Source: Albifimbria verrucaria (lineage: Eukaryota; Ascomycota; Sordariomycetes; Hypocreales; Stachybotryaceae). Taken from it: 64,000 bases of DNA. Position 1 is the stretch's first letter. The number at the start of each line of letters is the position of its first letter. The stretch is from the NCBI GenBank assembly GCA_020081605.1, contig JAHREC010000062.1, positions 2,356,001-2,420,000 of the forward strand. Direction: 5' to 3'. Shown here one piece after another: positions 11,650 to 22,887 of this stretch. The position numbers were made by a program, and so were the translations under genes. The notes under the pieces are model-generated. The model did no database searches. It was not told where the DNA came from and saw only the letters and a program-made list of their open reading frames with translations.

Positions 11650-14600
11650 TTATCCAACGCAGACCCATTCTGCGAACACGCACCAACGCGCTGTTCGGTC
11701 GGCTAGCACCAAGCCTCGCCATACGCCCTTTTCTGAGCACTTGATGATTGTTTCCCAGGTGCCACCGTCGCTGATTTCCTCGTCGCTTGTAAATCCTCGG
11801 CCACCAACGCTGATACCCTTACGCTCTTCTTTCCTCATAAGTCGAAGGATTTTGCCTCCGGGTGTTTGGATGGCCAACTTGGCTGGCTTTCTTCCTGCTA
11901 CCGTGCCGCTCGCGGAACTGGGATTCGACCCGCTAATACTTGATGCGTTCATGCTCATCGCCGAGTTGGGCCTTGCAAATGGTATCGGGCTTGCTGCGCC
12001 TGGGTTGGAAGCAGGCGTCAGCACAGACTGGGGCCCGGTTGCGAGACTACTAGGATGCTGTCGGATGGCAAACACAAACGTGTTGTTGAGCGCCAATTTT
12101 TGACATTGCGGCTGCACCACGTAAATGTCGTGCCGTTGAGCGTGAGGCGTCGGGTGCCTTGTAACGAAGTCATATGGTGGATTCTCGCCGGTATGGATGA
12201 TGGGCAATGCAAAAGCAAGCGGGTGAGGGATATCCTTGATGCTGTGCATAAGGCCGCGCTTGCCGGCATATATCTTGAGGGTACCCTGGCCCTCGTCTCC
12301 AGGTAGTAGTGCTTTGACTGTGACACGCTTGATACCGTTGAACCACTCGGCTTGAGCCAAGGCTCTCTTCTTGACAACGTCGCCGCTCTCGAAGCAATCG
12401 CCATCCATGTCCCTCGTGTAAGCTCGAGCTTCAACCTCAGCCGCGATTTCAACGTCGGCGGGTACGTTGAATTTGATGTGTACCATTTCCAGGTCCTCAA
12501 TTCTCGTCAGAGCAGTATTGTACTCTATCATCTCAATTTCGTTGCGGAAGAAGGCTGGGCAGGTACATGGGAGGTTAAGGAGGATTTCGTGTGCAACCGG
12601 GGAACAATATGCTGCTGGTCATGGTGCTCAGGTACGTGAGTCCAGCACGCCTCAAGCGGTCGAGCCAAGAACCACCAGGGATCTGCTACTGTGTTGCCGG
12701 CACTCGAGTATAGCCCGCGCTTGGGGTTTGAGGGGCTTGCTAAGCAACAGTCCAGGATGCGCCATTCATTGTCGACAACCACAGCGTTCCACCAGTGGTT
12801 GGATCAGGGCATCATGTTGAGATCAGGCACCTCTCCAGGAGCCTTGAGGTAACCACGAACAATCTCACAATGGATACCGACAGCAGTGCACATCTCCATA
12901 ACTAGTACGGCATATTCTTCGGCACAGGCTCTCTTGCTCTGAATGACACGGCGCGTGTCAATGTCTCCTTCGAAATCCTCCTCCCAGCAAATCTTCTCAG
13001 CGACCCAGGTGAAGATTGCTCGAAGCCGCTGCACATCGCTGCGGTATGGTCGACAGACGTATGTTGTTGCCAATGTGATGGCCGTCGTTGTTGGGCCAAG
13101 ACCACTGATGAAGCGTGAATTTTTGTCGACTTGGCTGAGGTTGATGGCTTGATAATTGATAGGCTCCTGAACAGGCATTCCGTCCGCACCTTCATCACCC
13201 TCTACGCTCTCATAAAGCTCATCAACTGGGTTCAACGCAGGGTGGTCAAGCATTTGGCACCTATCTTGCCGCTCTGTCCGCTCAATCTTACTGAGCGAAT
13301 TGGACCGGTTCACGTCTCGGCGGACCTGGACCCAGTCAACACCATTGCTAAGTCCCATCTCTCTGGCGGTATCTCGACCGTAGTGGGAGTTACCCATGCC
13401 CGTCATGCTTGTAGCCATGAGAGACGATCCTGGGGGCAACGATCTGTTCAGTGGAGATGATCTAACGGAGTCAAACCCGCCAATAGTTCCAGCTGCGAGG
13501 CTGCCACGCGTATTAGCGACTCCAGTCTTAGCTGAGTCAAACATCTTCTTGAAGATGTTTCGTTTTGGTGCTTTTGGTTGGACGAGGCCGCCAAGACCGG
13601 GCATGGCATCATCATGGAAGCCCACTTGAGATACGGGTCGAGGAACGGCACTGTTTTGACTGGCATGGCTGCTGTGATATGTGACACCGGTAAAGGGCGT
13701 TTCCGGACGATCTGGGTCGGCATCACGCATACCCAACGCGCTTTGAGCTCGTTGGGCTGTTCTCGCAAGACTGCCTGCGCTCGTTGAACTGAAAGCGCCT
13801 GCTGACGCTCCGCTCCATAATGTTCTATTTGTGCTTTGGGTTGCGGCGCTGGCATTGCTCTGATTTCCCGAGGATGTGTTTGTCGAGTTTGTCTTGGTTG
13901 TGAACGTGCGAGCCACCCCTCGACCAATTTCATATGCTGATTTGCGGGCGCGCAGCTTCCTCTCCGCGGGTTGATTGTTGCCCATAGAAGACTTGGGTCG
14001 TTCAAATGTTTGGCTCTTGGGAGGAGGTGGAGGTGGCTGATCATCATCGTCGATATTGTTCATGCTCATGCTGTGCTGGTGCATTTTCTGGAATCGCTTT
14101 TCCATCCGCTCCACATAATTGCTGAGCTGGGGAAGATCGTTCTTTGGTTCACGATGGCCGCTCTGAAACGACATCTCCTGGGAAGATTCTCCGCTCCAAG
14201 TCTCATACCCCTCATCTGAGTGTGCTATTCCCATCGAGGTCAATGGTCTGGTGCGCTCTTGGGGTTTCCTTCGAGAACGACTCGAGGCCATATCAAATGA
14301 CTCTGGCGACCATGGATTAAGAGGGGCTCAGGTGAGTTAGTATCCCGCTTTCCTCCAAGACCTTCCAGCTGTCCCAGTTGCCCCAGCTGTTCCATCACTC
14401 CATCCATGGCCTCCCGGAGCGGTGATGGTGTCATATGGCTACCGGCCGGGCTTGGTGGGCATGGAGATGGTGCCCTCGGGGTTTCAAGATTCTCGCAGCC
14501 TGGACGATACGGACGATAGGATGCGTTGGACCCTTGCCTAGACAGATCTGGTGGCGCATTGTATGACGCATTCGAATTATGGCGAGACATGATACTATTT

Positions 14601-15639
14601 TGATACGAAGCTCCCGAGCCATGTCTTGGGGTTTCTGACATGCTTTGCTGTGAGTTGCTCGCGGCATGGCGACCAACGTGCCGATGGGGTGGTGGCGCCG
14701 GAGGTGGAGGTGACATGGCACTCTCGAAGCCTCCGCTGTAAGTTGGTCCGCGGGCAAATGATGGTGCAGGCGATGGAGCTCGAGAGCCGTAGTGATGAGG
14801 CGGCGCTGGCGATGGAGCCCTTGAGATGTATTGGCGGGTCGGTGCGGGTGATGGAGCTCGCGAACCATAATGGTGAGGTGGCGCCGGGGAAGGCGCACGA
14901 TGAGCGTAATGTTGAGGCGGTGCCGGGGAAGGCGCACGATGGGCATAGTGTTGAGGTGGTGCTGGTGATGGCGCACGGTGAGCGTAGTGGTGAGACGGTG
15001 CCGGAGATGGCGCGCGGGGAACGTAATGGTGAGGTGGTGCCGGCGAAGGGCTCGAGAGATGTATTGAGGTGGTGCTGGTGAAGGAGCTCGTGGAATGTAT
15101 TTGTGTGCCGGCGCTGGTGACGTAGAGCGACGGACAGGCTCACGGATACTATTCGTGAGCGAGTTGTTCGAGGCATCCCTTGAATGCGATTTCGGGGGTC
15201 TCGGAAGACTTCTGGCTGTTTTGCGCTGGTATAGTGAGGAGCTTTGGCATACGCCTCGAATGGCTTCCTGAAAGTCTTGGATTTCGTAGGTCCAGTCTTG
15301 GGGCTTGGGGTGTTACTCGGTGGCAACGGGCTCACGGATCGCGTCGTTGGACGGAACTCTGCAGGTAGGACTTCCACGAAGTTGGAGGAAACGACCCAAC
15401 GGTTCTTCGATCGCGATACAGCCTGCCAACCCACCAAGAGCCATCGCCGGCATTAAGACACTCGATGAGGTCGCCCTCGATGAAACCAAGATCTCGTTTT
15501 GACTATTTGCACTGTCAGTACGTGATGCGCAGCTGGCATGGGTGCTCGCAGTGCCATGACCTACCTCGCCTCCCCAGGAATAAACAGCTCTGCACCAGCA
15601 CGGAAACCGTGCAGGCAACGGCGGCGGTGCTAAAACCAT
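11650..15639 (-). CDS. CYK3: CYK3-like cytokinesis protein (SH3 + transglutaminase-like)
   Basis: Cyk3 works at the division site, joining the actomyosin ring to septum formation. Exon 1 is 15565-15639 and exon 2 starts at 15502 (intron 15503-15564). Across the junction the SH3 domain reads VYSWGGESKRDLGFIEGDLI, then CLNAGDGSWWVGRLYRDRRT and SNFVEVLPAEFRP. A proline repeat follows, then a disordered basic region. The transglutaminase-like core contains RAIFTWVAEKICWEEDFEGD, ACAEEYAVLVMEMCTAVGIH and NHWWNAVVVDNEWRILDC, and the C-terminal domain contains MVHIKFNVPADVEI. At least five frame changes occur, at 15387-15388, 15219-15222, 15048-15050, 14323-14326 and 12599-12602; all but the second (a T run) are G runs. 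There is also an in-frame TGA at 12804-12806 just before NHWW. The last stop is at 11650. Only the joined reading makes sense, at about 1,310 residues. Confidence 0.87.
14757..15090 (-). repeat. 13-residue proline repeat array inside CYK3
   Basis: Nine consecutive copies of a unit beginning RAPSPAP are encoded on the minus strand, for example RAPSPAPPQHYAH and RAPSPAPPHHYGS. Most copies are 39 bases long; one is 12 residues. Neighbouring units are near-identical at DNA level around 14880-15000. The proline spacing could offer SH3 or profilin docking sites; that is inference. Confidence 0.85.
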
Positions 15640-17525
15640 GACGGCGTTTGTTGACTGATGAATAGGTGGTTTAGGAAAGACGTGATATAGCTATGGCCGT
15701 TGGGTATCTGGAATGTTTGGCTCGAAAAACAACTTCGCAAGGCGACAACACCTGAATCGTACAAATTCAACGGCGAAAGAAAAGCTTCAGGCTGTTTTCC
15801 AAAGTGAAGCGTCAACGCGGATGCTCAAGTCATGTCGGAAGGTGTTGCGGCTGGGCCTCTTGATGGCTGATGCTGGGCCTCGAGTGCGTTAGGCCATGTG
15901 AAGCGAAGCGGCTGGGCAGCAAAAGAAGACGGTCAAGAAGGAATTGCAGATGGCGACAGCTAGAAGCGTTCGTTGCGGGCGGCTCTTGGAGTGGGAAATT
16001 GGATCAGGACAAGAACCTTGCACGGCAGAGACTCGAGGCGAGCTGGGGCAATTTCGAGGTAGGTTAGGTAGGTAAGGTAGGTAGGTGGTAGGTGAGCGTC
16101 CACCGTCGGAGCCTGGGCAGGAAACGGAACGGATGGCTAGGGTGAGGAGCGACGTCGTAGAGACAACAGAGGGGCAGCGGGTTGCCTGGGGCAACGGCAC
16201 CATGCAGGGCCGCGCACAGCCAGGCAGGGTAGCGCTGCCAATCGCCCAGCGCAAGCCTCTGCAAACCTGGCCTGGCGAGCCTGGCTCCCGGCACTAAGAT
16301 AAAGTAAGGCAAGGTGGACTGGATGTGTTGGCAACGCCGTCGGCCGAGTTACAGCCAGCTCCATGGTTCGATTAGACCGGGTCTCGTCGACTAGAAGCCT
16401 CGCCGTGGGCATCGTTTCGAGAAGGACGGGGATGCCCCAGTCTGCGACCCTCGCGCGGTTGCGCCCTAGCAGGTTCGTCGACAGCTTTATTTCCAAAGAC
16501 GACGAAGAAGTCGGTTCTGTATGTCCAAGACACCAGGCGATCTCCATGGCAAAAGTTAGCGCGTGGAGCTGCGAGGCATGGGCATGACGGCATCGTGGTT
16601 GTGATGCGCATCGGCGTCTCTCGAGACAATCTCATTGTCGCAGCACCGACTGGCGCGTGATGGGCGCGCTCAGCCCTCCAAGACCAGCAGCCTTCAATCA
16701 GATGTATCAGGTCCGGGAGCTCAGGAGTACGGGGTATTGGCTGGGCCTCCACGATGCCAAACGGTTGGCCCAGCACGATGTCTCACTCTTAACCAACCCC
16801 AGATTCAGTCGCATGTGTCCCAGTAGATTGCGCTGTGTTACCCTTGCCTTACCCAGCGACATTGGCAGACCAGACCGACTGGCGACCGGTCCCTGCGTGC
16901 ATCGAGATGGATGCGACTATGTTTGCTCCATGTACGTACAGTACATGCACGTACAGAAGCAGCAGCAGGTACCTCATGCGAGGGACGACGAACAGCTCTA
17001 AAAGACTATATTTCCCCTCCCTTTCCTTTTTCCTCCCTCCGTCCTATTTTCCATCACAGCACACACCTCTCTCCCGCTGCGCATCCCGCAGTGCGAGCAG
17101 AGGCCAGACGCAAGAAACCGCTCGGAGCCCGGTCGTTTATTGCTTGTCGTATCAGACGAAAACGAAAAGGCACCCCGCTACCTACTTTATTAGCCCGTCA
17201 CAGCTATCCCAAAACGGTTCGCATGAACGTAAACAAAAAGGCCCAAGCTTCCGACCCCGACCTGCTGTCCCAGACAACCGGCATTAATAAAAGTAACCGG
17301 CCTTGTCTCGTCCACTAAATACATAGTCAATGCTGCCCGTTGTTCGCAGGTCCTTCCATTTGGCTTCTCCTACCGATCAAAGACGACGACGAAGCACGCA
17401 ACCAAGTTATCCCCATCTCCCTCAGCCGTCTGGACTTTCCACTGCCTGCGTCTCGCCACGCCTGGTGCAGCAAACAGAGAACAATCCTCTTTCTGGTTGC
17501 ATGAGCGCGACGCCGACAAGGAAAC
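15640..17525. promoter_or_regulatory. Divergent upstream region of CYK3 and the GCK-type kinase
   Basis: This region of 1,886 bases separates two divergent starts. It holds a GGTAG/GGTTAG simple repeat (16058-16093), a 7-base inverted repeat CATGTAC-GTACA-GTACATG (16929-16947) and a pyrimidine-rich tract from about 17010 to 17075 ahead of the kinase gene. No open frame here resembles a known protein. Confidence 0.5.
16058..16093. repeat. GGTAG/GGTTAG simple repeat
   Basis: An imperfect tandem run of ggtag, ggtta and ggtaa units in the upstream region of CYK3. It resembles, in the opposite sense, the CCTTA/CCTTG run at 46004-46062. Confidence 0.8.
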
Positions 17526-19583
17526 ATGGCTGCCGAGGGTGTTGCTGAGCACTATCAAGTTCTCGAGGAGCTTGGCCGTATGTTTGCCCCCTATCTCCCG
17601 CATGCGCAAACAAGTGCTAACACCTAACCAAGGGGAAGCTTTGGCGTCGTTTACAAAGGAATCGAGCGAGCCACTGGCGAGACTGTTGCAATCAAACACG
17701 TGAGTCCGCAAACACCCGCATCACATTCCACTCTCCTTCCCAAGGCTGACGCAATCAATAGATCGACCTCGAATCAAACGACGATGACATTCAAGACATT
17801 CAATCCGAGATTGCCGTATTGAGCACCTGCGCCAGTCCCTATGTCACCCAATACAAAGGCTCGTTCCTTCGAGGCCACAAACTATGGATCATAATGGAAT
17901 ATCTCGGCGGCGGTTCATGCCTAGACCTGGTAAGACTTCTTTTCCTGTTTCAACACGCAATCCTGAACCTGGGCTAACGACCTGAGCAGTTGAAACCCGG
18001 AAACTTCACCGAAACCCACATCGCCATTATCTGCCGCGAACTTTTGCTCGGTATCCAGTACCTCCACAACGAAGGCAAGATTCACCGTGACATCAAGGCC
18101 GCCAATGTACTGTTGTCGGAAACCGGCAAGGTCAAGCTTGCCGACTTTGGTGTCGCTGCTCAATTGACCAACATCAAGTCCCAACGCAACACTTTTGTTG
18201 GAACTCCCTTCTGGATGGCTCCCGAGGTCATCCAGCAGGATGGATACAGCTTCAAGGCCGACATCTGGTCTCTAGGTATAACAGCGATGGAGATGGCAAA
18301 TGGCGAGCCTCCCTTGTGCCACATCCACCCAATGAAGGTCCTTTTCCACATTCCCAAGAACCCCCACCGAAGCTTGAGGGTGACTTCAGCCGAGACTTTA
18401 AGGACTTTATCGCACAGTGTCTTGTCAAAGATTACGATCGCCGACCATCCGCACGAGACCTCCTGCGCCATCGATTCATCCGCTCCGCCGGCAAAGTCGA
18501 GGCCCTGCAAGAGCTCATTGCGCGGAGGCAGATGTGGGATGCTAACCAGAACCGCCAGAAGCACCCCATCTACTACCAGGAGACGCTGCAGACCATCTCG
18601 CCCAAGGACGAGGAGCAAGAGTGGGTGTTTGACACAGTCAAGTCCGTTGCACCACCACCTGTGAGGCCAACCGTCAGGCACCGCAAGCCTTCTTCCATCT
18701 TCGCAGCAGACGAAGCGATGCGCAAGCTCGACCTCAAGGACGGTCCCTTGGGTGCTTCTTCCCCGCAGCTGGTACTGTGCGGAAGTCCACTGTTCGTCGC
18801 ACACCATCCCTCGCCCAAGTCTCCTCCATTAGATCCAATGGCTCTCCGCGGGCATCCATTGTGCCTAAGAAGCCACTGCAACCGGATATGTCCTTTGGTA
18901 ATTCGGGGTCCACCATGCGCCTCTTCCGCAGAGTCCCATCGGACAGCTCAACTTCTGGTCAACTTGGCGGCGCAAGTGCCCCGGATGACGTCTTCTGCGA
19001 TGAGAATGCGCACCCAGCTGCAGCATCTCCGGTAGAGCCTTACGGCAAGGAGGCGATACTCGGTAGGCGACTATACAACAAGGCTCTGGAACCAACTTTG
19101 GCCGAGCTGCACGCTCAGACCTCTGCAATGCAGAAGAGAGAAGCGCTGGCAAAGCTGTCAGATGCCTTTGCCGCCCTAGATGCTGTGGATCCCGAAGGAG
19201 CCTACCACCTCATGAGCAGCCTGGTCTCATCCGTGTCGCAGGACAACAAGCTCAACACGGCCTTCCTTCGAAAGCCAACCCAAAAGGTGCCAGATGATGG
19301 CACGCCTCAGGGTACTGTCATCATCAAGACCCCAGGGCCGGTCTCTACTAGCCCTACCAAGCTAGTGCTTAGCTCTAACAACCCTCACCTTAAGAGCCAC
19401 AGACGCCGACAGACCGAATCGCCCCTTCCTAGCATGAGCGAAAAGGATTATGAGAAGGCTGCTCTCGAGGCCAAGTATCCCGGCAGGGAGGCGGTCTCCG
19501 GTATGGAGCATTGCAAGCAACTGTCCGATGTGCTTTATGGCCGCTGGGCAGACGGTCTCCGTATCCGATGGCCAGCAGTTTAA
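17526..19583 (+). CDS. Ste20/GCK-family serine/threonine kinase (SID1/MST-like)
   Basis: This is a germinal-centre-type kinase with an N-terminal catalytic domain, of the group that acts upstream of NDR kinases in septation or morphogenesis networks. Exons are 17526-17577, 17633-17699, 17762-17929 and 17990-19583. Motifs in order are the [14 protein letters not shown] lysine, the acidic [17 protein letters not shown] hinge, [16 protein letters not shown], and the activation-loop run [14 protein letters not shown]. The C-terminal part is mostly disordered, with a helical segment [20 protein letters not shown] near the end, seen in fungal GCK proteins. The frame changes at the C runs 18361-18365 and 18761-18764, and exon 2 is one G short at its acceptor (17632-17635), just where the glycine loop GSFGVVYKG should begin. 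I cannot tell SID1, MST-1 and KIC1/POD-6 types apart with certainty. Confidence 0.88.
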
Positions 19584-20056
19584 TGCTTGTCCCTTGGACT
19601 CATTGATCCTAATCCATTGCTATGGATATAGGGTGAACTTCTTGTGAATATTGAGCGTTGATGACGAGAGGAGATCCACGGAAACGCTTGCCAGTTACGT
19701 TGCTTTACCTTTCTGTTTTCAACTACAACGATTTACCCGAGGATATGTACTTTGTATACCCAGCATCAGAGATTGCGACGCTTGGGACTTACAGAACGAG
19801 TGTGTTGGATTGCCCGTGGGGATGTAGAGTCTCACGAAGGTTGGAGTCGTGAATGTGTCACGACTTGCGTATGATAAGATGTAACGGCCACTGTTTGCTA
19901 TCGGATTTTTGCATTTGCTTCGGAAAACAAAACGGCGTTGGCAAGGTGTTTGAAAGGGAGGCTGCTGTGTTTCTAGATAGTTCCTAGTGTAACATCAAAA
20001 AGAATAGAATAAATAGTCCATATATAATGGCAGTATCTGGTACATTTGAAGTGCAT
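19584..20056. other. Convergent 3' region
   Basis: This 473-base gap lies between two stop codons that face each other (kinase plus, RAI1 minus). It should hold both 3' untranslated regions. An AT-rich stretch with AATAGAATAAATAG near 20003-20016 is a plausible poly(A) signal area for the kinase transcript. I see nothing else. Confidence 0.5.
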
Positions 20057-21636
20057 CTAACTCTCTGGGCTAGGACCCAGCGCCAACTTAATTCTCCAGT
20101 TCTTGAACTCGTCTGACAGAATGTCGCCGTGCCCCGTGTCCTCGACCTTATAAACGTCTATGGTTGGAGAGCCTCCACGTCGTGATATCCTCCAAACGCC
20201 CTCATCGTTGATCGTTTTCGAAAGCCCTGAAAATGTGAGCATACATGGTATCACATATCGAAAACGGGTTGCAACTCACATTCTAGGAACACGCCCGCAA
20301 AGTTCACGCACATGTCGGCGTTCCACTTGGGATTCGGCCTCGAGTTGACTGTTTCGGGGATTTTATGTGTTTCCATGTCTCGCACGTCCGTGAGGATACC
20401 ATCACGGGTACGGAAACCCACGATGATCTTGGGGACGCCAAGAAGGAAGGACTGGATCCAGAACTTCATGAGTTTCCGATGGAAATTATCCATGTCTCCG
20501 GGTCCTCGGATCTCAACGGACGTCTTGAGCTCTACCCAATTGATGGGGCTGCCCTTCTCCTCCGGCTTGGAGTCCCATACTATAGTAGGCAATATTAGAG
20601 GCTATTACTAGGTGCTGGTTTGTAAGGTGCAGCATACTTGCATCTACCTCGCCTCCGAGGCATAGGACAGTCTTGCCAATGCCAGTGCGCACGACTGAGC
20701 AGTACTGGGCTTTGTTGTTGACAACCTGGTTCTCGCGGTTCTCGATGTATTCTCTCGACACCTCGGCCCATGGGCGTGGCAGAGTTGCAAGTGTTTCGAA
20801 CTTGTAGCCTTCTCTTGAGTCAGCAAGGCAACCTTATAGGAAGGAGTGCAAACAAACCCCAGAACTGCATCATTTCGAGCGGTGGTCCTCTTCGATTGCC
20901 TTTCCGTTCATTCTGTCGTGATGCCATCTTGTATGCATTGTTCTCTTCGATAAATCTAAAAGGTCAACACATATGGATTTACAGGTCTCGGGACGGCTCA
21001 CATGCAGTCCTTTAGATTGGAATATGGTCAGTTATGGTACATTGCGTGAGTCGATTCCACATACTTGGTAGAGTGTTGCATTCATCTCGAACCTGTTTCA
21101 CGAGATCAGCCCATGCTCTAGCGACAGTGAATACTGCGGACTCACCCATCAGAATTTTCAAACGGCGCTGCCATGATCTGTAAAGATGTTAATGTCTGCA
21201 CAAATATCATCTATATATGGGGCTATTCACCTTGGTCATCATGCCTCTCCACGTCACAATGTTGGCATCGATGCGCTTCTGTGTCTCCTGCTCATGAGCA
21301 ATGATGGTCTTGAGCAGGCTGTCAAGATGCTCATCTGCAGAGTCATCTTGCTTTTGGAACGTCTCAAAGCCTTTGGAAAGATCTGCGCCTAGCTGCGGCG
21401 TGTAGTAGTAGCTAAGCGAGGAGTCGTCAGGGTGGTATTGGTGGTTTTCATCGTAGGAGAAGCAAGCAAATTCCTAGGGAGCCAATGAGCAAAGCGCCCA
21501 CGATGTAGGGGCGTCGCACGGTTTCATGCGAGGCGCTGCGAGCAGGCCGATGGGCAAAACGAACCTTTGGACGCTTGACGGGCGCGCTGGACCCAGCGAA
21601 GCGGCCAATTGGCTGTATTGAAAAAGCGGCAGACAT
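20057..21636 (-). CDS. RAI1: RAI1/DXO family decapping nuclease
   Basis: Rai1 removes incomplete caps or 5' triphosphates from RNA and stabilises the 5'-3' exonuclease Rat1 in the nucleus. Exon 1 starts MSAAFSIQPIGRFAGSS at the ATG 21636. After an intron the protein continues EFACFSYDENHQYHPDDSSL, then SYYYTPQLGADLSKGFETF. Family marks are GYKFETLATLPRPWAEVSRE, GKTVLCLGGEVDA (acidic metal ligands), NWVELKTS (the E-L-K motif) and the NFAGVFLE strand. The end is ALGPSPES, with the stop at 20057. I count six or seven introns, all short GT..AG. Unlike most genes in the window, no frame change is needed. It is divergent from the chromodomain gene, with 1,251 bases between the starts. Confidence 0.92.
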
Positions 21637-22887
21637 GCCCGTCAGACGAAGGTAGTGCGATGAGCCAGCTCTGCCAAGCTTCAGGGAGTGATGGTGGGCA
21701 CGAGAAAGAATGCAATCCGAGACGCGCTCAATGGGGAGGGGATACGAATCGAGATGGCAGTGTGCGATGCCAGCTAGTCGCGTGCCTGATGTTTGATAAT
21801 GAATGAATGGGTTCAATGAGATATGTAGATAGGCAAGGTAGGTATTGGTTGCGATGGGCAGTGAGTGATTGGATTGGCGCTGGCGCTGGGGTTGGAGTCG
21901 CAGTTGCAGTGGCAGTGGTAGTGGTACAGTGGCAGTTGCCTGACTAGGTACGTACTGCCGGCTGCTTGATTCTCCATTGGTTCACAATGTCAATCGTGCA
22001 CTGCACCTTATTGTTGCATCTTCTTCTGCAGCACAAGTCTTTTTTTTTCTTGTAGACTGCAAACAAGCAGCTCGTGACCTTCCTTGGCCATTTCCTTCCT
22101 TGCCCTTTTTTTCTTTTTACTTCTTCTTCTCTTTTGTCCGTTTTTTCTCCAATCCTGGGATACTGCCCAAATTTCCATCTCCCGCACTGACGCGGCCTTC
22201 TACAGCAAGCATCACTCACTAGCACTGAAATTTCCACATACAACACTCTCTCATCTCATCAAACAAAAGCAACCAACTCAGTCTTGCAGAACACAGTCAT
22301 TGGGTCTCTTTTCCTTCGACCCTATATCTAAAAGAGACATCATTGAAAGGCTATCGTTCTTTTAAAAACAAGAAAAAACCGTTGAGGAACATAAAGTTCT
22401 GCTGCATCGATTTGAGCTGGGGCAAACAACTACCCTTCAATCTCTCAACAGTGCAGCTCCTCCATTCCCATTTCGCCGCGAAAAGAACGAACCATCTTCA
22501 GCATATTTGTGGCTTCGCCGGGACTTACAAGCCTACGGCACGCTTTTATTCTTGATTAACTTACGCCCCAGTCGCCCGTTTTCGAGAAATCCTACCTCGA
22601 AACGCACTGGACTGGACCCTGATGTCAAATCCTATAGCGATAACACGGCCCCACGTGATAAGGACTCGCGTTCCTACTACTGCCGCTGCCACTACGTACC
22701 TCGACCCATACATCCCGTCAGCGTCGTCGGTACCCCGACTTCGAGAGTCGACTTACAACCAGCGCAGAGCGCTGTGCAGGATCGCCACAAGATCCTCGAC
22801 TCCCCGCAGCTTCTACCAAGATAGAAGCCGGTGCAGGGCCTCCAGGTGCGCCCTGAAGCGTTGTCAATCACTCCTGTCGCAAGGTCA
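21637..22887. promoter_or_regulatory. Divergent upstream region of RAI1 and the chromodomain gene
   Basis: The region has a run of GGCAGTGGTAG-like repeats at 21880-21935, then T-rich and CT-rich tracts (22033-22155) and several short open frames. The open frame at 22622-22945 on the plus strand overlaps the first exon of the chromodomain gene in a different frame and is not supported. No conserved protein was recognised. Confidence 0.45.

Noticed and set aside
14757..15090. CRISPR-like evenly spaced repeats
   Set aside because: The units are in-frame coding repeats of CYK3 in a eukaryotic genome, with no constant repeat alternating with unique spacers.
18316..18780. Programmed frameshifting as the cause of kinase frame changes
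   Set aside because: The same kind of change occurs at C runs in unrelated genes throughout the window, so a shared technical cause is far more likely.
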